Below are positions 8,095 through 15,980 of a DNA stretch of 22,423 nt, piece by piece; within the stretch, counting starts at the first letter, position 1, and each line of letters starts with the position of its first letter. Below the pieces are notes generated by a model. It did no database searches. It was not told the DNA's origin and saw only the letters and a list, made by a program, of their open reading frames with translations. This DNA comes from Candidatus Omnitrophota bacterium (GTDB lineage Bacteria > Hinthialibacterota > Hinthialibacteria > JAKQFZ01). The position numbers and the translations under genes were made by a program. The stretch covers positions 1-22,423 of the forward strand of contig JAKQFZ010000677.1 in assembly GCA_029558215.1 (NCBI GenBank), read 5' to 3'.

Positions 8095-9393
8095 TCACAG
8101 ACTCTTCTTGATCCATTCGGAGGCCTTGTGTCCCATGACCACTCCATAGTTGGAGCCTCGATCTTCAGGATAGATCTGCGCCATCGAAGCGAGGCATACG
8201 CCTGGAAGTGGGGTAGTGAAATCTGGAATCTGCCTTGAGTATTGCAGCCTGATGACCGGTTGTGTGAAGGCATCCTTGAAGATGAACCGCTCCTGGACGG
8301 CAGCAGGATCGAAATGCGGAAAGATGCGCTTGATGTGAGGCTTGTATTCCTCAAACAGTTCATCGGCATCAAGGGAATAAAGGCGATTGTTGGGATCCAG
8401 GTACCGAGTCACATAGATCACTCGATAGCCACCATACTCTTGCGGAGAACGGTAGTTGGTGTGTTCAATGATTCCGACGAAAGGCATGTTCAGATCATTG
8501 ATGTTCAGCCAGTAGATATTGGAGAGACTCTGTTTTGTCTTCAGAACCAGACAGGTTGTTCCCTGGTAATGAACACTCTGAAGCCGTTGTCGGTAATCGT
8601 CGGAAAGATCGTCACACAGACTGGCAAACAGAGAAGGAGCACCGGTAAAAACCAATCGGTCAAAATGATCCACGCCCTGAAGCGACGTGACCTGAATCTT
8701 GTCTCCGTCCACAGCGATGCGTTCGACAGGACTCGAAGTCAGGACTCTTCCGCCTCGCTCAGTAATCTGTTTTGCCAACTCGTCAATGGCAAGCCCAAGT
8801 CCTCCGCGAAGATAGCCCAGAAGTTCCTTACTGCCAGACTTGGTTCTCGTGCTGCCACGCAGTTTGATCTTGCCCCAGAACCAAACCGCCGCGACCGATT
8901 CTGCCTTGTCGCCGAATTTGGAGCGAAGCAGGGGCTCCCAGAGAACCCGGTAAACCTTTTCGCCCATCTCGCGAACGATAAAGTCCTTTGCCGTGATCTC
9001 TTCCAGAGGTCTCCAGTCATCAATCTTGCGAAGCCGCATGATGGCGAAACCCAAACGCAATCGGTCTGCCATCGGCAGCGGTTTGAATCGCAGCAGATCT
9101 ACCGGCCCTCCGAAAGGATAGGCATGACCGTCATAGTAGACTCCTGTCAGGGATGTTCGCCATTCGACCAAAGGGCTCAATCCGAGCTGCTCGAAGAGAT
9201 CTATTATCGCCTGATCGCTTGTAAAGAAGTGATGATAGTATTTCTCGAGATAAGTGCCCTCAAGCCGAAAACAGGCGCACAATCCACCCAATACATGATC
9301 CTTTTCGAAGACCGTGATCTCGTGACCTGCCTTGGCCAGGTCAAAGCCTGCAACCAGACCGGAGATTCCACCACCGACGACGGCAATCTTCAT
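8095..9393 (-). CDS. FAD-dependent amine-oxidase / protoporphyrinogen-oxidase-like protein
   Basis: The first 32 of 432 residues form a dinucleotide-binding Rossmann fold: VVGGGISG (G7, G9, G12) and VFEKD with E30 for the FAD ribose, followed by LGGL. The C-terminus carries the second FAD contact region (PGVCLASMAQIYPEDRG, then NYGVVMGH). The length and overall pattern fit the flavin amine-oxidase family close to protoporphyrinogen oxidase and UDP-galactopyranose-mutase-like proteins. Many such proteins sit in cell-surface polysaccharide or lipid loci, and the true substrate is unknown. The start at 9393 is supported by AGGTGA five bases upstream; a GTG 15 bases earlier is less likely. No haem genes lie nearby, which argues against a simple hemG role. 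It lies about 100 bp after the metallophosphoesterase gene and 114 bp before the DUF4388 gene. Confidence 0.82.
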   Translation of the reverse strand: MKIAVVGGGISGLVAGFDLAKAGHEITVFEKDHVLGGLCACFRLEGTYLEKYYHHFFTSDQAIIDLFEQLGLSPLVEWRTSLTGVYYDGHAYPFGGPVDLLRFKPLPMADRLRLGFAIMRLRKIDDWRPLEEITAKDFIVREMGEKVYRVLWEPLLRSKFGDKAESVAAVWFWGKIKLRGSTRTKSGSKELLGYLRGGLGLAIDELAKQITERGGRVLTSSPVERIAVDGDKIQVTSLQGVDHFDRLVFTGAPSLFASLCDDLSDDYRQRLQSVHYQGTTCLVLKTKQSLSNIYWLNINDLNMPFVGIIEHTNYRSPQEYGGYRVIYVTRYLDPNNRLYSLDADELFEEYKPHIKRIFPHFDPAAVQERFIFKDAFTQPVIRLQYSRQIPDFTTPLPGVCLASMAQIYPEDRGSNYGVVMGHKASEWIKKSL

Positions 9394-9492
9394 ATTCTCA
9401 CCTCTCACTGCCAGATTTCACGTGCTTGTCATTGCAACGCATCCAAGTCTTCCATGTTGCCTTTCTTTCCCCGCATCGTCAAATCCAGAATC

Positions 9493-10245
9493 TCAGCGGC
9501 CAAAGGCAAGTCGTCTTGCCAGGCTCCCGGGAAGTCCCGCGTCCTCGATTTTGCGTTGAGCAGTCGGTATGTCATATTGCAGCCGACGAATCTCGACTGT
9601 CTTGCTCTCCGTATCGTAAACCGCATAGCTGGCTCTCGGATCCGAGTCGCGAGGCTGACCGACACTTCCCACATTGATTAGATACCGCTTCTGATCTTCG
9701 AGACTTACCAACGAACCGGAAACACGCAGTACATCGCCGCGCTCATTCTGGCACATGACAGAGGGGCAGTGGCTGTGTCCGATGAAACAGACTCTCGTGC
9801 TTTCTGGAAAGTGGTCAATGGCCTCAAAAGCGCTGACAACGCTGAGGACATAATGCCATCTTTCGGGCTCGAAGGGGCTCGCGTGCACCAGAAACACATC
9901 ATCCAGCATCACAGTCATTGGAAGATCGGCGATCCGTTTGGCATTTTCACACTCCAGAGTCTCTCTTGTCCAGCGGGCAGCCGCCGCGGCGGCGTCATTG
10001 AAATCTCTAGCGTTGCCTGATGTTACCGCCTCGTCATGGTTCCCTTTTACGATCGGCAGACCAACTTCCAAAATCGGGCGACATTGCTCGAAGACAATTT
10101 GAACACATTCATTGGGATTAGCACCATAGCCAACAACATCCCCAAGGCAAAGAGTTGCGTCACAGTTTTGGCTTCGGATGTCCTCAAGCACCACAGAAAG
10201 TGCTTCGAGATTCGCGTGAATGTCGGAGATCACCGCATAGCGCAT
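9493..10245 (-). CDS. Calcineurin-like metallophosphoesterase (YfcE/MJ0936-like)
   Basis: All metal-binding motifs of the calcineurin-like phosphoesterase family are present in this 250-residue protein: SDIH (D8, H10), LGDVVGYG (D36), GNHD (N69, H70), VHASP (H121) and GHSH (H157, H159). The GDVVGYG form and the short length place it with bacterial YfcE/MJ0936-type phosphodiesterases, which cleave phosphodiester bonds using two metal ions. It has no signal peptide, so it is cytoplasmic. The start could be the ATG at 10245 or a TTG six bases earlier, which has GATGGGAA just before it. This gene opens the leftward block and is divergent from gpsA across a 384 bp control region. The physiological substrate is not evident. 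Confidence 0.88.
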   Translation of the reverse strand: MRYAVISDIHANLEALSVVLEDIRSQNCDATLCLGDVVGYGANPNECVQIVFEQCRPILEVGLPIVKGNHDEAVTSGNARDFNDAAAAAARWTRETLECENAKRIADLPMTVMLDDVFLVHASPFEPERWHYVLSVVSAFEAIDHFPESTRVCFIGHSHCPSVMCQNERGDVLRVSGSLVSLEDQKRYLINVGSVGQPRDSDPRASYAVYDTESKTVEIRRLQYDIPTAQRKIEDAGLPGSLARRLAFGR

Positions 10246-10320
10246 TTCCAATTCCCATCACAGGCGGATTCCGTCCTTGTTGCCAATTCAAACAATCTCA
10301 TAGACTGGCAGAAAAGACAA

Positions 10321-10337
10321 GTACTGCATCGCAGTAC
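10321..10337. repeat. Perfect inverted repeat (possible operator)
   Basis: GTACTGC ATC GCAGTAC has 7-bp arms and a 3-bp centre. It lies 76 bp before the metallophosphoesterase start. No T-run follows it on the plus strand and nothing upstream on the minus strand needs terminating, so a protein-binding site is more likely than a terminator. The binding factor is unknown. Confidence 0.5.
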
Positions 10338-10376
10338 CGGCTCAGTTATGTAGCGAAGCCATCCGTCTTGCCTCAA

Positions 10377-10396
10377 CAACCCAAGACAACCCAAGA
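10377..10396. repeat. Two tandem copies of a 10-bp repeat
   Basis: CAACCCAAGA occurs twice back to back. Ten base pairs is about one helical turn, so both copies face the same side of the DNA, as paired regulator half-sites do. It could also be simple slippage. Confidence 0.45.
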
Positions 10397-10574
10397 CTCT
10401 TAGCCCATGCATGGCGCAGGCATTGAACATGTCCCTGTGGTGTTTTTCATTTGTTTTCAAAAGAGTTGAATTCGAAGACTTCAGATTGATTCAAACATAT
10501 TGATATTCTGTGTTCTGGGGACTCAAGATATTGCGTAATAGTCTAACTTATTGTTTTTACTATAGAAAAATCCC

Positions 10575-10602
10575 TTGATCTCAAGCACGAGATTTCTATA
10601 AT
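10575..10602 (+). promoter_or_regulatory. Sigma-70-type promoter for gpsA
   Basis: A -35 box TTGATC (10575-10580), a 16-bp spacer and a perfect -10 TATAAT (10597-10602) predict a start near 10609, giving a 5' leader of only 20-30 bases. An imperfect inverted repeat flanks it: TATAGAAAAATC (10561-10572) against GATTTCTATA (10591-10600). A repressor bound there would cover the promoter. Confidence 0.7.
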
Positions 10603-10629
10603 AGACCTATGTAGAAGAAATGGGATAGG

Positions 10630-11661
10630 TTGGAGCAAGTGAACCGAATAGCCGTGCTTGGGTTAGGCAGCTGGGGCCTGACTCTGGCGAGACTACTACA
10701 TAACAAGGGCTTCGAGGTTGCCGGCTGGGAGTTTGATCCGCAGGCGGCTCGACAACTCCAGGAGTGTCGGGAGCTGAAGGGTAAATTGCCTGGAGTGCAG
10801 CTTCCCGAGGGAGTTCAGGTCAGCACGGATATGTCCGATATCGTGTCGGGCACCGATTTGATCGTCTTTGCGGTGCCGTCACAGACGATGCGGGCTACTT
10901 GTGAAACGTTGAAGCGAACAGAAGCCGCACAGCGGCAGATTCTGGTGAGTGTCTCGAAGGGATTGGAGCAAGGGACACTCAAAACCATGACGGAGGTGAT
11001 AGCAGAGGCAACACAACTGAAGCAGCCGGAGCGACTGGTAGCACTCTCGGGTCCAAGTCATGCGGAGGAGGTTTCCAGAGACATTCCGACATCCGTTGTG
11101 GTGGCAGGGTGTTCGGAATTGGTCACCCGACAGGTTCAGGAGACCTTCATGACGGAACGCTTTCGGATTTATACCAATGATGATCTTTCAGGGGTTGAAC
11201 TGGCTGCTGCACTGAAGAACGTGATCGCTATTGCTGCCGGAATCTCAGACGGTCTTGGATTTGGCGACAACGCCAAGGCGGCACTCATCGCGCGGGGGCT
11301 ATCGGAGATGATGCGCCTTGGGATTCGGATGGGAGCCAAGCCGTACACGTTCACAGGTCTGGCAGGTTTGGGCGATCTGGTGGCGACCTGTACCAGTCGG
11401 CACAGTCGAAACCGAAACTTTGGAGAGCTTATTGCCAAGGGTCTCTCGAAAGAACAAGCACTCCAGCGGATCGGAATGGTGGTTGAGGGGCTTGAAACCG
11501 CCCGATCCATTTTATTGCTTCAGGAGCGTTGTGGAGTGGAGATGCCAATCTCGGTCGAGGTGTACCGGGTATTGTTGCAGGGGAAGGCTCCTGGGGACGC
11601 GGTTCGCGACCTGATGCTTCGGGACGCGAAACCGGAGATGGAAGTGCAGCTATATCAATAG
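10630..11661 (+). CDS. gpsA: Glycerol-3-phosphate dehydrogenase [NAD(P)+]
   Basis: GpsA reduces dihydroxyacetone phosphate to sn-glycerol-3-phosphate, the backbone for membrane phospholipids, in the cytoplasm. The 343-residue length is normal. The sequence shows the NAD(P)-binding GLGSWG (11-16), SVSKGLE around K110, SGPSHAEE (140-147), the catalytic LKN with K196, SDGLGFGDNAKAALI (207-220), and the C-terminal GLGDLVATC followed by RNRNFG (260-265), which contacts the substrate phosphate. The start is uncertain: TTG at 10630 or GTG at 10639; the TTG fits a short leader from the promoter at 10575-10602. The MerR-type gene follows after 24 bp, so the two probably share a transcript. Identification is very secure. 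Confidence 0.95.
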   Translation: MEQVNRIAVLGLGSWGLTLARLLHNKGFEVAGWEFDPQAARQLQECRELKGKLPGVQLPEGVQVSTDMSDIVSGTDLIVFAVPSQTMRATCETLKRTEAAQRQILVSVSKGLEQGTLKTMTEVIAEATQLKQPERLVALSGPSHAEEVSRDIPTSVVVAGCSELVTRQVQETFMTERFRIYTNDDLSGVELAAALKNVIAIAAGISDGLGFGDNAKAALIARGLSEMMRLGIRMGAKPYTFTGLAGLGDLVATCTSRHSRNRNFGELIAKGLSKEQALQRIGMVVEGLETARSILLLQERCGVEMPISVEVYRVLLQGKAPGDAVRDLMLRDAKPEMEVQLYQ

Positions 11662-11685
11662 AGAGGAAATGGAACGAACGAAATC

Positions 11686-12069
11686 ATGTCAACACCGAGA
11701 ACGATTCCTTTGTCGGAGATCCCGCGCAAGATCTACTATTCGATCAGCGAGGTCAGTGAATACACGGGGGTGGAGCCCTATGTGCTTCGGTACTGGGAGA
11801 CCAAGTTCACAAAACTGACTCCGACCCGTGTTGGGGGCAACCAACGCAAGTACACTCGGCAGGATTTGGAACTGCTCTATACCATCGTAAGGCTTCTTTA
11901 TGAAGAAGGATACACACTGGAAGGTGCCGAGCGGAAACTCCGCAAAGGCTGGCCTCCCGCGAAACGTGCCGGAGCGAGTGCCGTCGTCGGAGCAGATCTG
12001 AATGTACGTCGGGAACTGGTGACAATCCGTGAGCAGCTGGAGCAGGTGCTGAGCCTGTTGGATGCTTAA
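11686..12069 (+). CDS. MerR-family transcriptional regulator
   Basis: This 127-residue protein has an N-terminal MerR winged helix-turn-helix at about residues 14-75: YYSISEVSEYTGVEPYVLRYW, GNQRKYTRQDLELL and LYEEGYTLEGAERKLRK. A short helical C-terminus (about 105-127) could form the usual antiparallel coiled-coil dimer contact. There is no effector-binding domain and no cysteine cluster, so metal sensing is unlikely. This small type resembles the MerR-like protein often found beside ihfA or pheT in delta-proteobacteria, but no IHF gene is seen here. It lies 24 bp after gpsA and about 128 bp before ilvB, which has its own candidate promoter. Its targets are unknown. Confidence 0.88.
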   Translation: MSTPRTIPLSEIPRKIYYSISEVSEYTGVEPYVLRYWETKFTKLTPTRVGGNQRKYTRQDLELLYTIVRLLYEEGYTLEGAERKLRKGWPPAKRAGASAVVGADLNVRRELVTIREQLEQVLSLLDA

Positions 12070-12131
12070 TCCAGTCATGATGCACTTGGGAGGCATTACC
12101 TCACATCCCGAGCTGCCTGGATGCCCTGGTC

Positions 12132-12160
12132 TTGACTTTCCGGGTACGGTCTGGGATAAA
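12132..12160 (+). promoter_or_regulatory. Candidate promoter for ilvBN
   Basis: TTGACT (12132-12137), a 17-bp spacer and GATAAA (12155-12160) give five of six and four of six matches to consensus. The predicted start near 12167 leaves about 30 bases before the ilvB start, with no room for a leader-peptide attenuator. Confidence 0.5.
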
Positions 12161-12197
12161 TTGACGTAGATTATTGAGAATCTGGAGGAACTTAGTT

Positions 12198-13907
12198 TTG
12201 TCTAAAACTGGTGCGCAGATTGTTGTAGATGCCTTGATTAAAGAGGGTGTTGAAATTATGTTCGGCTATCCGGGTGGATCGGTTCTGGACATCTTTGATG
12301 CACTGTATGAGTCACCGATTCGGTTCTATCTGCCCCGACACGAGCAGGGCGCGGCGCACGCCGCCGACGGGTACGCGCGTGCCACAGGCAAAGTCGGTGT
12401 CTGTATGGCAACATCGGGACCTGGAGCCATGAATCTTGTCACCGGTTTGGCGACCGCTCACATGGATTCCATTCCTGTGGTTGCCTTGACTGGGCAGGTT
12501 CCGACGCAGCTGATTGGGAACGATGCTTTTCAGGAAGCCGATGTGGTTGGAGTTACCCGCCCTATCACCAAACACAATTACCTGGTCAAGAGTATCGAAG
12601 AACTTCCGATCATCATGAAGAATGCGTTCCATCTGGCGCGAACCGGTCGCCCGGGACCTGTGCTGGTGGACATTCCCAAAGACATTCAGAAGATGGTGCT
12701 CCCGAAGTACTCCTATCCAAAGAGTCCGGACGTTCCCGGCTACAAGCCCACGGTTCAGGGTCATCCGCGCCAGATCAAACTGGTCGCGGAAGCCGTCAAG
12801 GATTCCAAGCGGCCTCTTCTGTATGTGGGGGGCGGTGCGATCGCCTCGGGTGCCTCTGAGGAAATCTACCAACTGGCGACCAAATGCAGCATTCCCGTGA
12901 CCACGACTCTCATGGGTTTGGGCGCATTTCCCGAGACGCACGATCTGTCTCTCAAGATGCTCGGGATGCACGGAACAACCTATGCCAACTATGCGGTTCA
13001 GAATGCGGATCTTGTCATCGCCGTGGGGGCACGCTTTGACGACCGAATCACGGGACGCATTGACGATTTTGCCCCTTATGCCAAGATCATCCACATAGAC
13101 ATTGATCCCTCTGCCATCAGCAAGAACATTCGAGTGCATATCCCCGTTGTGGGAGACTGCAAGAACGTTCTGAAGGAACTCAACAAACTTGTTGAGTCCA
13201 CCGAGCACACCGAATGGCTCCAGCTGATTGCCAAGTGGAAAAAGGAGAGCCCTCTGAGTTACAAGAACGACGACAAACTTCGGCCACAGTTCGTCATCGA
13301 GCAGATCTGGGAACTCACCAAGGGTGATGCGATCATCACGACCGAAGTCGGACAGAATCAGATGTGGGGTGCTCAATTCTACAAGTATATCAAGCCGAGA
13401 ACGTGGCTGTCCTCGGGTGGTTTGGGCACCATGGGCTACGGGTTCCCAGCCGCGATCGGTGCCAAACTCGGCAAGCCGGACAAACTGGTCATTGACATTG
13501 CCGGCGACGGTTCCATCCAGATGAACATTCAGGAACTGGCAACGGCAGTTATCAATGATATCCAGGTTAAGATAGTCATTCTCAACAACGGCTGTCTCGG
13601 CATGGTTCGGCAGTGGCAGGAGTTGTTCTACAAGTCTCGATATGCCCATACGATTCTCGGTCCCGATCCCACAACCCTCATACGAGATGGTATCGGGTAC
13701 ATTCCCGATTTCGTCAAGCTTGCGGAAGCTTACGGGGCGGTCGGCATGAGAGTTACAGAAAAGAAGGACGTCAAGAAGGCGCTCAAGAAGGCGTTTGAAA
13801 CTCCCAAAGTCGTTATCCTTGAGTTCATTGTGAACGAGGAGGAAAACGTTTATCCCATGGTTCCCGCGGGGGCTTCTCTGAACCAGATGATCGGAGGTAT
13901 GGCGTAA
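12198..13907 (+). CDS. ilvB: Acetolactate synthase large (catalytic) subunit
   Basis: This ThDP enzyme condenses two pyruvates to 2-acetolactate, or pyruvate with 2-ketobutyrate, at the first common step of valine, leucine and isoleucine synthesis. It has 569 residues, the usual length. Visible signatures are FGYPGGSVLD, the catalytic glutamate in PRHEQGAAHAADG (E49), GRPGPVLVDIPKD, the central FAD-binding domain (GARFDDRITG), and the ThDP/Mg motif GDGSIQMNIQEL ending in ILNNGCLGMVRQWQ. The start is TTG at 12198, with GGAGG about nine bases upstream; the frame stays open to 12174 but that extension has no ribosome site. The regulatory subunit ilvN begins one base after its stop codon. Confidence 0.96.
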   Translation: MSKTGAQIVVDALIKEGVEIMFGYPGGSVLDIFDALYESPIRFYLPRHEQGAAHAADGYARATGKVGVCMATSGPGAMNLVTGLATAHMDSIPVVALTGQVPTQLIGNDAFQEADVVGVTRPITKHNYLVKSIEELPIIMKNAFHLARTGRPGPVLVDIPKDIQKMVLPKYSYPKSPDVPGYKPTVQGHPRQIKLVAEAVKDSKRPLLYVGGGAIASGASEEIYQLATKCSIPVTTTLMGLGAFPETHDLSLKMLGMHGTTYANYAVQNADLVIAVGARFDDRITGRIDDFAPYAKIIHIDIDPSAISKNIRVHIPVVGDCKNVLKELNKLVESTEHTEWLQLIAKWKKESPLSYKNDDKLRPQFVIEQIWELTKGDAIITTEVGQNQMWGAQFYKYIKPRTWLSSGGLGTMGYGFPAAIGAKLGKPDKLVIDIAGDGSIQMNIQELATAVINDIQVKIVILNNGCLGMVRQWQELFYKSRYAHTILGPDPTTLIRDGIGYIPDFVKLAEAYGAVGMRVTEKKDVKKALKKAFETPKVVILEFIVNEEENVYPMVPAGASLNQMIGGMA

Positions 13908-13908
13908 C

Positions 13909-14388
13909 ATGGAACACCAGCATATCATCTCCGTGCTTGTTCAAAACCGTTTCGGAGTTCTTGCCCGCGTGGCGGGACTTTTCTCCGGTCGAGGTTTCAA
14001 CATTGACAGCCTGTCCGTCGGTGAGACCCAGGAGCCAAGCATTTCGCGCATGACTATCGTCTCCAGTGGCGACGATCAGGTCATGGAACAGATCAACAAG
14101 CAACTCAACAAGCTCATAGACGTGCTTCGGGTCACAGATTTCACCGATACCGATCATGTCGAGCGGGAACTGGTCTTGATCAAAGTCAGCACCGAGAAGA
14201 AACCGCGCTCGGAAGTCCTGCCCATCGTTGACATTTTCCGCGCCAAAATCGTTGATCTTCAACCGACCACACTCACGGTTGAGATGACCGGCAGCCAGGA
14301 CAAGATCGAGGCCATCATCGAGTTACTCAGACCTTTTGGCGTCAAGGAAATAGTCCGCTCAGGTCGTATCGCGATTGCCAGAGGCTAG
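13909..14388 (+). CDS. ilvN: Acetolactate synthase small (regulatory) subunit
   Basis: This 159-residue protein has an N-terminal ACT domain (about residues 4-78): ISVLVQNRFGVLARVAGLFSG, then RGFNIDSLSVG. The C-terminal half, with ELVLIKV, LTVEMTG and IELLRPFGVKEIVRSGRIAI, is typical of bacterial IlvN/IlvH. It binds the large subunit, raises its activity and carries the valine feedback site in the ACT domain. The ATG follows the ilvB stop by one base, and the ribosome site GGAGG lies inside the end of ilvB, so the two are translated together in matched amounts. The gene ends 45 bp before the convergent UPF0210 gene. Confidence 0.95.
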   Translation: MEHQHIISVLVQNRFGVLARVAGLFSGRGFNIDSLSVGETQEPSISRMTIVSSGDDQVMEQINKQLNKLIDVLRVTDFTDTDHVERELVLIKVSTEKKPRSEVLPIVDIFRAKIVDLQPTTLTVEMTGSQDKIEAIIELLRPFGVKEIVRSGRIAIARG

Positions 14389-14433
14389 TGTCGCGTTCTT
14401 GACGTAGTGTTGCAGCAACGATGCGCGAGGCGA

Positions 14434-15792
14434 CTAGTTTCTCAAACTGTTTATCGGTGCGGGGATTCTGCCCCCTCGATGGATGAACCTCTCGCTTGAG
14501 TGTGGTTGGATGGACATGATCGGTGCCGATCCGAGAAGTCCTCCAAATTCAACCATGTCCCCAACACTCTTGCCAATCACCGGAATGATGCGAACGGCGG
14601 TGGTCTTATTGTTGATCACGCCGATCGCGGCTTCATCGGCAATGAGTGCAGCAATGGTCTCTGGCGTCGTGTCACCCGCAATGGCAATCATATCCAGACC
14701 CACCGAACACACACTGCTCATCGCTTCGAGTTTCTCCAGACTCAAGATGCCCTTGCGAACCGATTCAATCATGCCTTCATCTTCGCTGACCGGAATAAAG
14801 GCACCGCTCAAGCCGCCAACGTGTGATGACGCCATGGTGCCACCCTTCTTTACCGCATCGGTCAAGAGAGCCAGTGCCGCGGTTGTGCCCGGAACACCGC
14901 ACGCTTCCAAGCCCATCTCTTCAAGAATGCGCGCTACGCTATCACCCACCGCCGGAGTGGGGGCGAGCGACAAGTCCACAATGCCAAACGGAACATTCAA
15001 CCGCGCCGACGCTTCCTGTGCGACCAGCTGCCCCATTCGGGTGATCTTGAAGGCGGTTCGCTTGATGGTCTCCGCCACCACATCGAATGGTTCACCACGA
15101 GTTTTGGCAAGTGCTGCTCGTATGACTCCCGGTCCACTCACGCCAACGTTGATGGCGCACTCCGGCTCTCCAATGCCGTGAAATGCTCCTGCCATGAACG
15201 GATTGTCCTCAACCGCGTTGGCAAAAACAACCAGACGAGCACAACCGATGCAGTTCCGATCCTTTGTCAGCTGCGCCGTTGCCTTGATCACCTCTCCCAT
15301 CTGACGCACGGCGTCCATGTTGATTCCGGAACGGGTGGTTGCCACGTTGACCGAGGCGCAGACGCGTTCGGTTTCTGCCATTGCCTTGGGAATTGAATCG
15401 AGAAACTCCTTCTCTCCTTTGGCGTAGCCTTTGTGTACCAGCGCCGAGTACCCGCCGAGAAAATTCACGCCAACCGTTCGAGCCGCCCTATCGAGTGTTC
15501 GCGCGAACTCCACAAAGTCAGACTGCTCGTTCGTCTGAGCGACAAGGGAGATGGGTGTGACGGCAATTCTCTTGTTGATGATCGGGATTCCGTACTCGAC
15601 GGCGATATCTTCGCATACGCGCACGAGATCTCTCGCCACATGAGTGATCTTCTGGAGGATTTTCTCCTGAGCGGCGGAAGCATCGGGATGTGAGCAGTCT
15701 CTCAGCGAAATGCCCAGAGTGACCGTCCGGACGTCGAGATGCTCTTCGCGGATCATGCGTATTGTCTCAAGGATTTCGGATGGATTTATCAC
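14434..15792 (-). CDS. UPF0210 (PFL family, DUF711) protein
   Basis: This 452-residue protein matches the conserved UPF0210 family along its length: an N-terminal ETIRMIREEHLDVRTVTLGI, then GVNFLGGYSALVHKG, CINVGVSGPG-like glycine motifs, FGIVDLSLAPTPAVGDSVA, SSHVGGLSGAFIPVSEDEGM and a C-terminal FIHRGGRIPAPI. The family shares distant likeness with pyruvate formate-lyase-type barrels but no activity is established. In most genomes it pairs with a small ACT-domain protein (UPF0237); none is seen here, although a partner could lie elsewhere. The start is GTG at 15792 with GAGGAG eight bases upstream. The gene stands alone, convergent with ilvN and divergent from the MoxR trio. Confidence 0.92.
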   Translation of the reverse strand: MINPSEILETIRMIREEHLDVRTVTLGISLRDCSHPDASAAQEKILQKITHVARDLVRVCEDIAVEYGIPIINKRIAVTPISLVAQTNEQSDFVEFARTLDRAARTVGVNFLGGYSALVHKGYAKGEKEFLDSIPKAMAETERVCASVNVATTRSGINMDAVRQMGEVIKATAQLTKDRNCIGCARLVVFANAVEDNPFMAGAFHGIGEPECAINVGVSGPGVIRAALAKTRGEPFDVVAETIKRTAFKITRMGQLVAQEASARLNVPFGIVDLSLAPTPAVGDSVARILEEMGLEACGVPGTTAALALLTDAVKKGGTMASSHVGGLSGAFIPVSEDEGMIESVRKGILSLEKLEAMSSVCSVGLDMIAIAGDTTPETIAALIADEAAIGVINNKTTAVRIIPVIGKSVGDMVEFGGLLGSAPIMSIQPHSSERFIHRGGRIPAPINSLRN

Positions 15793-15942
15793 GCTCTTTG
15801 CTCCTCATGCGCCCATAGGTAGATCGTTCGTCACGGGCGCTTCCCGTTCCACTTTCATGCGGGGATGATATACGGCAGTGCAGACGGACGCAATGTTTGT
15901 GCTCGGGGTCTGAAAATAACACGACCTGATCCGTTTCTGGCG

Positions 15943-15951
15943 TATTATACT
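15943..15951 (+). promoter_or_regulatory. Possible -10 element of the MoxR trio
   Basis: TATTATACT contains two overlapping -10-like hexamers (TATTAT and TATACT) 30 bases before the first gene. No convincing -35 box precedes it, so this may be a weak or activated promoter. Confidence 0.35.
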
Positions 15952-15980
15952 ATGCAGACGGTTATGGAAGGACATTCACG

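Larger units (their letters stand above)
10246..10629. other. Divergent intergenic control region
   Basis: No convincing gene lies in this 384 bp stretch between the metallophosphoesterase gene and gpsA. It becomes AT-rich from about 10440 to 10610. It holds a perfect inverted repeat at 10321-10337, a tandem 10-bp repeat at 10377-10396, and the gpsA promoter at 10575-10602. A clear promoter for the leftward gene was not found. Confidence 0.7.

Noticed and set aside
8242..9681. Open frame of 479 codons on the plus strand opposite the FAD enzyme gene
   Set aside because: The minus-strand gene has clear Rossmann and FAD motifs and a good ribosome site. The plus-strand product has no family likeness and no ribosome site of note.
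12312..13928. Open frame of 538 codons on the minus strand opposite ilvB
   Set aside because: It lies wholly across ilvB and the start of ilvN, and its protein is rich in His, Arg and Asp with no recognisable domain. It is a by-product of ilvB codon use.
14389..14433. GTTGCAGCAAC as a terminator between ilvN and the UPF0210 gene
   Set aside because: The stem is 5 bp with a one-base loop and no T-run on either strand.
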